Source: Clostridia bacterium
GTDB taxonomy: Bacteria; Bacillota; Clostridia; Oscillospirales; Acutalibacteraceae
DNA: 13,228 bases
Assembly (NCBI GenBank): GCA_017534365.1
Contig: JAFWCS010000373.1
Coordinates: forward strand, 1-13,228
Reading direction: 5' to 3'
The notes under the pieces are model-generated. The model worked only from the letters and a program-made list of their open reading frames with translations, was not told where the DNA came from and ran no database searches. The translations under genes were made by a program, and so were the position numbers. This document shows, piece after piece, positions 7,886 to 13,228 of the stretch. Every line of letters begins with the position of its first letter. Position 1 is the stretch's first letter.

Positions 7886-9719
7886 ATATTTCTTTGTCCA
7901 TATTGTTTTTTGATTCATTGGCAAGTTTTATCAAAGCGTTTATGGGAATAAATCCTACAAAATCATATTTGATGTGAATTTTGCGAATGCGCTGTTTCTT
8001 GGCCGTTGATGTTTTCGGTTTCTTTGTAATAACAATGATTTCACCTTCATCATCGTCAAGATCCGCCTCGATATTTCCATCGGAATAAACGGGTACATCT
8101 GCATTCTCAATATATATGGCCTGAATCAGTTCGTGAAGATTGTAGCCGTTAAGACCGTCATCTTCAACATGAGATCTGACAAGCGAAACAAACCTGTCAA
8201 TATTCTCTGTATTCTGTTCCTGTGTATCAATCTGTTTCTGTAACTGTATTGCTTTTGCTCTGAGTTCCTCTTGCTCGGAATCATATCTCTCAGATAACAT
8301 TTGAAAGCGTTCATCGGAAAGTTTTCCGGTTGCGTTATCCTCATAAGTTTTAATGTAGAGAGTGTCAATCTCTTTAATGCGTCTCTCTGCCTGGGATAAC
8401 TGCTTCCTGAGTGACTTCAGTTCTACCCTGGAAATGCTTTCGGTAACACTTTTCATGTATTCCCTGAAGAATCCTTCATATCTGTAAACATATGAAATAA
8501 CGCTGCTTAAATGCTGCCATACCAAATTCTCAAGAATGCCGCACCTGATAAAATGCGTTTTGCATTCTTTCTTGTTTTTGTGATGAGCAGTGCACTCAAA
8601 AAAGTCCTGACTTGCATCAAATCCGCTTGTAGTGCAATAATACATCTTATCGCCACAGTCATAGCAATACATCAGACCAGAGAAAATACTGCTTTTGCCC
8701 GTTTTGGTCCGGCGGTGCCTGCTTTCACGGATTTTCTGAACTTTTTCAAAGGTTTCCATATCGATAATCGGCACATGGGTATCAGGAGTAATAACCTGAT
8801 TCTCGATTGGATTTCGTCTCTGCTTTTTATCCCATAATGAATTGGTATAGGTCTTGAAAGCAACTGTGCATCCCGTGTATTCTCTTCTCTCGAGAATACG
8901 AACAATGGTTGCACTGTTCCACTGATATGGGTTTTCATTGATCGGTGTGTTGACCGCCATTCCCTTTTCCAGCTTGTAGGCTGTCGGGTTCAGGATATGC
9001 TCCTCTGTCAGCTGGTTCGCAATCTGATTGGGACCTCTGCCTTCCATACAAAGCGAGAAGATATGCTTTACAACCTCTGCGGCAGGCTCATCAACAACCC
9101 AGTGTTTTGGATCATCAGGGTCTTTCATATATCCATAGGGAATATTGAAAGTGAGAGTTTTGCCGCTGTTTCCCTTCATCTTGTTGACCGCTCTGATTTT
9201 ACGGCTGGTATCAAGGGGAAGAAATTCATTGAAAATGTTTTTCAATAAAGAAAGGTCGTAATCAAGCCCGGTGATATTTGCAGAATCATAATGATCTTCA
9301 ACTGCAAGATATCGGACTTCAAGAGCGGGAAAGATATACTTTTGGAATTCACCGACTTTGGTTGAATCTCTTCCCAGACGGCTGAGGTCTTTTGTGATGA
9401 TTGTTCCGACTTTACCGGCTTGGGCATCCGCGAGCATCTGTTGAAAGCCGGGTCTGTCGAAATTGGTTCCGGTATATCCGTCATCAACATAGAAAACGGG
9501 ATTTGAAAATCTGTTTTCTTTGGCATAGTTCAGAAGCATTTCTTTCTGATTCTGAATACTCATTGATTCGCCGAGGCGTTCATCTTCCTGGGATAATCTG
9601 CAATACAGTGCTGTGATTTTTGTTTTTGCTGCCGTATTCACTTTTTCCTCCTTTTCTGCGGCAACTGTCATTGATACAGGGTTGGTTACTATATCATTAC
9701 GGTCAGAGAGATTATTCAT
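7878..9719 (-). CDS. Large serine recombinase of a mobile element
   Basis: This site-specific recombinase integrates and excises a mobile element through a serine-DNA intermediate. The 613-residue protein starts at ATG 9719, with AAGAGGG eight bases upstream; an alternative ATG at 9749 has no ribosome site. The resolvase domain (about 35-175) has YCRLSQEDE with nucleophile Ser43 and Arg41, YTGTNFDRPGF, and TKDLSRLGRD with the active-site arginines. A recombinase domain (about 190-300, IPYGYMKDP) follows, then a zinc ribbon (Cys352, Cys355, Cys376, Cys386 in CYDC...FEC...KEC). A coiled coil (about 430-505) and a DUF4368-like C-terminus (HIKYDFVGFIPI) complete it. The layout is that of TnpX/TndX-type transposases of Clostridia. 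The start overlaps the stop of the upstream small gene (ATGAATAA), which implies translational coupling. Its 3' end abuts the composition boundary, as expected if the element end lies at about 7774-7877. No catalytic loss is seen. Confidence 0.93.
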   Translation of the reverse strand: MNNLSDRNDIVTNPVSMTVAAEKEEKVNTAAKTKITALYCRLSQEDERLGESMSIQNQKEMLLNYAKENRFSNPVFYVDDGYTGTNFDRPGFQQMLADAQAGKVGTIITKDLSRLGRDSTKVGEFQKYIFPALEVRYLAVEDHYDSANITGLDYDLSLLKNIFNEFLPLDTSRKIRAVNKMKGNSGKTLTFNIPYGYMKDPDDPKHWVVDEPAAEVVKHIFSLCMEGRGPNQIANQLTEEHILNPTAYKLEKGMAVNTPINENPYQWNSATIVRILERREYTGCTVAFKTYTNSLWDKKQRRNPIENQVITPDTHVPIIDMETFEKVQKIRESRHRRTKTGKSSIFSGLMYCYDCGDKMYYCTTSGFDASQDFFECTAHHKNKKECKTHFIRCGILENLVWQHLSSVISYVYRYEGFFREYMKSVTESISRVELKSLRKQLSQAERRIKEIDTLYIKTYEDNATGKLSDERFQMLSERYDSEQEELRAKAIQLQKQIDTQEQNTENIDRFVSLVRSHVEDDGLNGYNLHELIQAIYIENADVPVYSDGNIEADLDDDEGEIIVITKKPKTSTAKKQRIRKIHIKYDFVGFIPINALIKLANESKNNMDKEISA

Positions 9720-10056
9720 TGTCTTCGCCCTCTTGACCGGTAATGTCATTATCGGCCATTTTCAGATTATTTACAACATTGTCGATAATCCTTTTCAGTT
9801 TATTATGAAGAAATGATTTTCCGTCGTATGTTCCGTCAACAACATATTTTATGCTTTTCTCTTCATCTTCAATCTCTATTTCCGGCAGCCAGAAGGCGGC
9901 ATGATTCTTTACTGTAAGATTTCCGTTTTCATCAAATGAAGCGAGATTGTTTTCATGCGGAGGCGATGGTGCTGTGCCTTCATCGGGATTTTTGTAGTAA
10001 TATTCCAGTATTTCGTCTGCTTTTTCGATTGCTTCGCTTAAATCAGTTTCTTTCAA
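9712..10056 (-). CDS. Small acidic accessory protein coupled to the recombinase
   Basis: I do not recognise this 114-residue protein with certainty. The start is TTG at 10056, chosen because GAGGAG lies eight bases upstream and no earlier ATG exists in frame. Residues 1-22 look helical. The middle is proline- and acid-rich, and KYVVDGTYDGKSFLHNKLKR (70-89) is the most structured-looking part. That pattern (Y-x-V, an aromatic-containing strand, then L-x-x-KLKR-hydrophobic) loosely recalls TnpW-type small proteins of Tn4451-like elements, but the match is from memory and weak. Its stop TAA overlaps the recombinase start by eight bases, so the two are expressed together. A role as a directionality factor or regulator of the recombinase is plausible, not shown. 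Confidence 0.72.
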   Translation of the reverse strand: MKETDLSEAIEKADEILEYYYKNPDEGTAPSPPHENNLASFDENGNLTVKNHAAFWLPEIEIEDEEKSIKYVVDGTYDGKSFLHNKLKRIIDNVVNNLKMADNDITGQEGEDNE

Positions 10057-10064
10057 TTATTATT

Positions 10065-10070
10065 CTCCTC
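10065..10070 (-). promoter_or_regulatory. Ribosome binding site that fixes a TTG start
   Basis: On the minus strand GAGGAG is followed by eight bases and then TTG at 10056. The next in-frame Met is near the C-terminus, so this site decides the start of the small accessory gene. Confidence 0.7.
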
Positions 10071-10126
10071 GTATTCGTTCAAAAATATTCTTTCTTTTCA
10101 AGACTGCTGTTTTTTCGTATTTTTTA

Positions 10127-10142
10127 TCGATACCGGTATCGA
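10127..10142. promoter_or_regulatory. 16-base perfect palindrome, candidate operator
   Basis: TCGATACCGGTATCGA reads the same on both strands. It lies 70 bases upstream of the TTG start of the small gene and recombinase pair, in the 172-base gene-free gap 10057-10228. A dimeric repressor of the recombinase operon is the natural reading. The gap also holds a 7-base direct repeat TATCCGA (10181-10187, 10205-10211) and a small inverted repeat (CAGTTT 10164-10169, AAACTG 10175-10180). The palindrome does not match the usual Firmicutes LexA box (GAAC-N4-GTTC). I could not settle a -35/-10 pair for the minus strand. Confidence 0.5.
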
Positions 10143-10228
10143 GGTTTTGACACTTTTTCCATTCAGTTTATTAAAAACTGTATCCGACATCATAAAACAT
10201 TTTCTATCCGATAAAAGTACAATTTATA

Positions 10229-10663
10229 CTATTCTTCAAGATTTTTAATAACCTTGACCGCCACACCCTGTATCTTTATTTCATTCTGGTAAATGTCATC
10301 GTATTTATCATTTTCGGGATGAAGATACGGGCGTTTTTTCTTTTTGTCATACATAAATCTTTTCAGAGTGTTTTCGTTATTCTCATCAATGGCGACTACA
10401 ATCCTTCCGTAATCGGCGGAGGATTGTCTTCTGACTATTACCAGATCATTCTCTTCTATTCCGGCATTAATCATTGAATCACCGTAAGCCTGCAGAACAA
10501 AATATTCACCCGAACCGAGCAGCGCAATCGGGAAATCTATTGTTCCTATTCTTGTTTCTTCTTCGGTTACGGGATTACCGCAGGCTATCTTACCTACGAT
10601 GTTTAACTTCTCTGTAGTTTTCTGCGCTACCGATTTTATATAAAGAGAATAATTCCGATCCAT
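10229..10663 (-). CDS. LexA/UmuD-like S24 peptidase without DNA-binding domain, probably 5' truncated
   Basis: The 144 residues are the self-cleaving half of a LexA-type repressor. IACGNPV holds the cleavage site, here Cys28-Gly29 as in UmuD, not the Ala-Gly of classical LexA. Ser63 in YGDSM and Lys101 in NTLKRF form the Ser-Lys dyad, and IQGVAVKVIK is the usual last strand. A normal LexA is about 200 residues with an N-terminal winged helix; here only about 25 residues precede the cleavage site. The ATG at 10663 has no Shine-Dalgarno, the frame closes at 10684 upstream, and the first residues are the antisense of the adjacent AlbA_2 fragment. So the start is likely created by a DNA joint at about 10630-10642. 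It could be a UmuD-like S24-only protein, but truncation fits better. With no DNA-binding domain it cannot repress in the usual way. Confidence 0.8.
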   Translation of the reverse strand: MDRNYSLYIKSVAQKTTEKLNIVGKIACGNPVTEEETRIGTIDFPIALLGSGEYFVLQAYGDSMINAGIEENDLVIVRRQSSADYGRIVVAIDENNENTLKRFMYDKKKKRPYLHPENDKYDDIYQNEIKIQGVAVKVIKNLEE

Positions 10664-11433
10664 ATAGAATCGGAGAGTATATCAGTGCCCTGTCAAATAC
10701 TGCGGCGCTGTATAATCAGGAACACGCTTTTTTAATCTGGGGAATTCGGGATGAAACTCACGAAATTGTCGGAACATCTTTTGATCCATCTGCAGCAAAA
10801 GTGGGAAATCAGGATCTAAGCTTATGGATCAGTACGCAGTTGAAACCGCAAGTGCAATTTTATTTTCATAAGACTCTGATTGATAATAAGCCGGTAGTGT
10901 TGTTAGAAATCGGTCGAGCTTACTCCAGCCCTGTTAAATTCAAAGAGGTAGATTATATTCGTATTGAATCCAATAATAAAAAGCTGAAAGATTTTCCTGA
11001 TACGGAGCGGGAGCTTTGGGCAATTTTTTCAAAAAAACCGTTTGAAACGATGATTGCAATGGAAAATATTGCCGGAGACTTTGTCTTGAGGGAGTTGGAT
11101 TATGCCTCATATTTTGAGTTGTTGGGATTGGATTTGCCGAGCGATAAAGACAGGATAATTGAGACGCTGTCAGAGGATTCCATGATTACTAAATCTGAAA
11201 CCGGAAATTACAATATAACAAATCTCGGAGCAATTCTTTTTGCCAAACGGATTTCCGATTTTCCGACATTAGAAAGGAAAGCAGTAAGGATTATACGTTA
11301 TGACGGTACAGACAGAATTGCATCTGCAAGCAAAGAAAGAATCACCGAGAAAGGCTATTATTTATCAAAGCGCTTTTACCATATGGTCTTCATCGGTATA
11401 AGAATATCCGTGCTTGGAATAAAACTGTCTTGA
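10642..11433 (+). pseudogene. Fragment of an AlbA_2 (Schlafen-type) DNA-binding/ATPase protein, broken at both ends
   Basis: In frame from about 10642 the translation begins KENNSDPYRIGEYISALSN, a hallmark of the AlbA_2 domain in RecG-like putative DNA-binding proteins of roughly 400-480 residues. It continues with FLIWGI, GTSFDP, GNQDL, SPVKFKEVDYIRI and KLKDFPDTERELW, then the linker ITNLGAILFAKR and AVRIIRYDGTDRI. Family resemblance stops near KGYY (about 11358). The rest, to the stop at 11433, is antisense of the neighbouring GNAT gene. The start codon, the first residues of the domain and the whole C-terminal GHKL-like ATPase part are missing. The GTG at 10801 has no family meaning, because the domain already runs for 53 codons before it. 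It is the only plus-strand gene in the right region. Proteins of this family occur on mobile elements and in defence-related loci; this copy should be inactive. Confidence 0.85.
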
Positions 11434-11796
11434 TTCAAAATAAGTCGTCTTATCGCCGAGATGAACCTTCATCATTTTTCTTCCGTTATTTTTTGCGAAA
11501 TCTTCGGCAATTGTTAATAACTTTGTTCCTATTCCCTGTTGCTTCAGATTGTATTTTATATATAACCTGTGTAGTGATGCTTCGCCGTCGAAAAGCAGAT
11601 TGCATCCGACACAACCGATAACCCTGTCATTATCATCAACGGCAATCCAGAACATATCACCTTTATTGAAGTAATATCCGTCAAGGTCAAGTAAATCATT
11701 ATTTAATGTCGGCACTCTGCCAAGCGCGTTCTTCGCTTCAAGCACCATGAATATAGTATCGTCTCTGTATTGGTTTTCATACTTAATAATTTTCAT
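11365..11796 (-). CDS. GNAT-family N-acetyltransferase (second of the cassette)
   Basis: The enzyme would transfer an acetyl group from acetyl-CoA to an amine on a small molecule or protein; its substrate is unknown. The ATG at 11796 (144 residues, MKIIKYENQY) is chosen because the fold starts there. A longer frame to 11862 lies wholly inside the methyltransferase gene. Motif A is LYIKYNLKQQGIGTKLL, with the acetyl-CoA pyrophosphate loop QQGIG at 86-90, and FYSKHGY at 125-131 is the usual beta6-beta7 element. The start overlaps the methyltransferase stop by 14 bases, and the ribosome site is weak, which suggests coupling. The gene ends right at the joint with the AlbA_2 fragment, so a few C-terminal residues could be altered, though YTDEDHMVKAL looks normal. 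No terminator is visible after it. Confidence 0.85.
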   Translation of the reverse strand: MKIIKYENQYRDDTIFMVLEAKNALGRVPTLNNDLLDLDGYYFNKGDMFWIAVDDNDRVIGCVGCNLLFDGEASLHRLYIKYNLKQQGIGTKLLTIAEDFAKNNGRKMMKVHLGDKTTYFESRQFYSKHGYSYTDEDHMVKAL

Positions 11797-12391
11797 TCTG
11801 CTTCGCCGCTTTATAATATTGCGCCTTAAATCCGTATTTTGTATCAAGCAGATATTTCTCAATTCTCATACCGCTTGATTTGCAAATGTTTTCAAAACAC
11901 TCTCTTTCCTCATTCTTATCAAGAGTCTGATAATAAAAACAACCGCCGGGTTTTACAAGACAGATTGCTTTAAGCAGTATTCTTTCAAACAATCCGCTTT
12001 CAAGTCTTGTGCTGCCGACCATAGTAACGATATCAAAGCTGTTATCAAGACCTTCAATTAAGAGAATATCGGAATGGATAATCTCAACAAAGTTCGGATT
12101 TTTCTCATTTTCCAGCTTCAATTCAAGCAGCTTACAGCATTCTTCGTCAATATCAATGCTTGTGAGCCGACCGCCTTTCAGATTATATGAAAGGTATCTG
12201 TCCCAACTGCCGGCGCCGATGCCGATATTGCAAATATTATCGCCGTCATTTACCGTGAAGTTTTCTTCAAAAAATGCGGCAATTTTGTATTCCAGATATT
12301 TGCTTTTTACCGAGGTGTTCCAAGGTCCCGCATCGGGACCGTATTCTTCGCCGTAGGTTTTGAGCAGAGACCCTTTATCTTTTTCGTTCAT
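11783..12391 (-). CDS. Class I SAM-dependent methyltransferase
   Basis: This 202-residue cytoplasmic enzyme has a Rossmann methyltransferase fold. Motif I is CNIGIGAG (54-61), the acidic end of strand 2 is SIDID (78-82), SDIL (107-110) is the adenine-side motif, FDIVTMVGS (119-127) is strand 4 and LVKPGG (145-150) the post-motif turn. The ATG at 12391 has AGGAGG four bases upstream, a strong but close site. It lies 22 bases after the first GNAT gene and overlaps the next GNAT by 14 bases, so it belongs to one transcript. The N-terminal TYGEEYGPDAGPWN stretch is unusual and may be the substrate lid. The substrate cannot be read from sequence; a small molecule is favoured by the neighbours. Confidence 0.85.
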   Translation of the reverse strand: MNEKDKGSLLKTYGEEYGPDAGPWNTSVKSKYLEYKIAAFFEENFTVNDGDNICNIGIGAGSWDRYLSYNLKGGRLTSIDIDEECCKLLELKLENEKNPNFVEIIHSDILLIEGLDNSFDIVTMVGSTRLESGLFERILLKAICLVKPGGCFYYQTLDKNEERECFENICKSSGMRIEKYLLDTKYGFKAQYYKAAKQNENY

Positions 12392-12413
12392 TTTGCCTCC
12401 TCAAGCCGAGACT

Positions 12414-12875
12414 TTATAGCACAGTTATTTCCATTATTTTCCTTTGCTCCATAAAGCCAAGTGATTTATAAAAGATTAACGCTTCTTCATTAAAACTCCA
12501 TACTGTCAAATCGATTTTTTCATACTTTTCTTTTTCGGCAAGCGATTTAACATAATTGAAAAGCGCTTTTGCCACGCCTTTTCTGCGATATTCGGGCATA
12601 ACATAAATATCGTCAATAAAAATCTGTTTTTTCCGCGTCTGATATGCGTTATCGTTAAAACAAAATGCACATAAACCGATGATTCCGGTATTTTCTTCTG
12701 CGATAATTATTTTTTTGCTCTTGTCTTTAAGCGCTCTTTTAATGAATTTCACGGTATATGTATTGTCATCAGAAAAAATATCCGGTCTGCCGTCAAAATG
12801 TATTTTATGAAGTGCTTCAAAAATTCTGTGCAAAGCTTCAATGTCATTGATGTTTGCTTCTCTGATTATGCTCAT
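12414..12875 (-). CDS. GNAT-family N-acetyltransferase (first of the cassette)
   Basis: This 153-residue acetyltransferase starts at ATG 12875, with GAGG six bases upstream, 13 bases after the peptidase stop. A longer TTG-started frame to 12899 is not preferred. The fold is complete: IIREANINDIEAL at the N-terminus, IDDIYVMPEYRRKGVAKALF as strand 4 and motif A (acetyl-CoA loop RRKGVA, 97-102), and FYKSLGF (135-141) at the C-terminus. The stretch FDGRPDIF resembles GNATs related to aminoglycoside or amino-acid acetylation, but this does not fix a substrate. The tight spacing to the S66 peptidase and methyltransferase suggests joint action. Confidence 0.87.
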   Translation of the reverse strand: MSIIREANINDIEALHRIFEALHKIHFDGRPDIFSDDNTYTVKFIKRALKDKSKKIIIAEENTGIIGLCAFCFNDNAYQTRKKQIFIDDIYVMPEYRRKGVAKALFNYVKSLAEKEKYEKIDLTVWSFNEEALIFYKSLGFMEQRKIMEITVL

Positions 12876-12888
12876 TTTATTCCTCATT

Positions 12889-13228
12889 TCAACAAACAAT
12901 ACTTTCCGTTATTTCAAAGCGAATATAATCATCATCAATGCTGATTCTTGCTTCTGCTCCATATGGAATAATTGTAATCGGAGAAATATGTCCGATGTTC
13001 AGACCGTAAATAACCGGCATATCGGTTAAATTATACTCTCCCGAGATTACATTTTTAACACTCTCGGAAAGCTTTTTGAAGTTTTCTCCGATTTTTATCT
13101 GACCTATGATAATACCGTTTAATAATTGCAGCCATCTTTTTTGACCCAACTGCCGAAAAAACCGTTGTAAATATTCATAATCACACACTTTTTCAATGTC
13201 TTCAAAAAACAGTATCCTGTTTTTGAAA
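12889..13228 (-). CDS. S66-family peptidase (LD-carboxypeptidase/MccF type), 5' end outside the window
   Basis: The frame is open through the right edge, so the GTG at 13188 is internal and only the last 113 codons are present. ILFFEDIE followed by LRQLGQ-like sequence and NGIIIGQ is the conserved middle-to-end segment of S66 serine carboxypeptidases (LD-carboxypeptidase A, MccF). Glu at 13201-13203 and His at 12988-12990 (in GLNIGHISP) fit the catalytic Glu and His; the nucleophile Ser would lie outside. Family members cut murein tetrapeptide L-Ala-D-Glu-meso-Dap-D-Ala or hydrolyse toxic nucleotide-peptide antibiotics such as microcin C. The GNAT gene starts 13 bases after its stop. The neighbours favour a detoxifying role, but cell-wall recycling is equally possible from this part alone. 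Confidence 0.83.
   Translation of the reverse strand, partial: FKNRILFFEDIEKVCDYEYLQRFFRQLGQKRWLQLLNGIIIGQIKIGENFKKLSESVKNVISGEYNLTDMPVIYGLNIGHISPITIIPYGAEARISIDDDYIRFEITESIVC

Noticed and set aside
10147-10175. TTGACA at 10147-10152 on the plus strand as a promoter -35 box
   Set aside because: No good -10 lies at the right distance, and the next gene in that direction is on the other strand.

Overview
The window joins two stretches of very different composition. Bases 1 to about 7,800 are GC-rich (roughly 60% by eye, not counted) and carry four plus-strand genes for sugar and lipid breakdown. Bases from about 7,880 to the end are clearly AT-rich and hold a large serine recombinase with small accessory genes, gene fragments and an acetyltransferase/methyltransferase cassette, nearly all on the minus strand. 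AGGAGG-type ribosome sites, the recombinase type with a C-terminal DUF4368-like domain, and the mix of glycosidases suggest an anaerobic gut-type Clostridia (Oscillospiraceae-like). This assignment is inferred from gene content only.

Left region. The first gene is cut by the window edge and is a GH31 sulfoquinovosidase. It retains both catalytic aspartates and the sulfonate-binding residues known from E. coli YihQ. It is followed at short spacing by an intracellular GH78 alpha-L-rhamnosidase, an exported GH31 enzyme with a PA14 domain inserted after the barrel, and an exported alpha/beta-hydrolase of lipase/LCAT type with an unusual nucleophile elbow. Together they look like one operon for plant glycosides and glycolipids. 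The most interesting idea is that the exported hydrolase deacylates sulfolipid (SQDG) and so feeds the sulfoquinovosidase. No sulfoglycolysis gene or transporter lies in the window.

Boundary. About 100 bases between the hydrolase stop (7773) and the recombinase stop (7878) contain three inverted repeats and coincide with the composition change. This is the likely end of an integrated element, or possibly an assembly join.

Right region. The recombinase (9719 to 7878) is translationally coupled to a small acidic protein started by TTG. A 16-base perfect palindrome lies upstream of that pair. Next comes a LexA/UmuD-like S24 protein that lacks a DNA-binding domain, head-to-head with a fragment of an AlbA_2/Schlafen-type gene broken at both ends. 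Beyond it is a tightly packed minus-strand group of S66 peptidase (partial), GNAT acetyltransferase, SAM methyltransferase and a second GNAT, an arrangement that suggests small-molecule detoxification or modification. The right region reads as a mosaic of foreign DNA with visible rearrangement joints.
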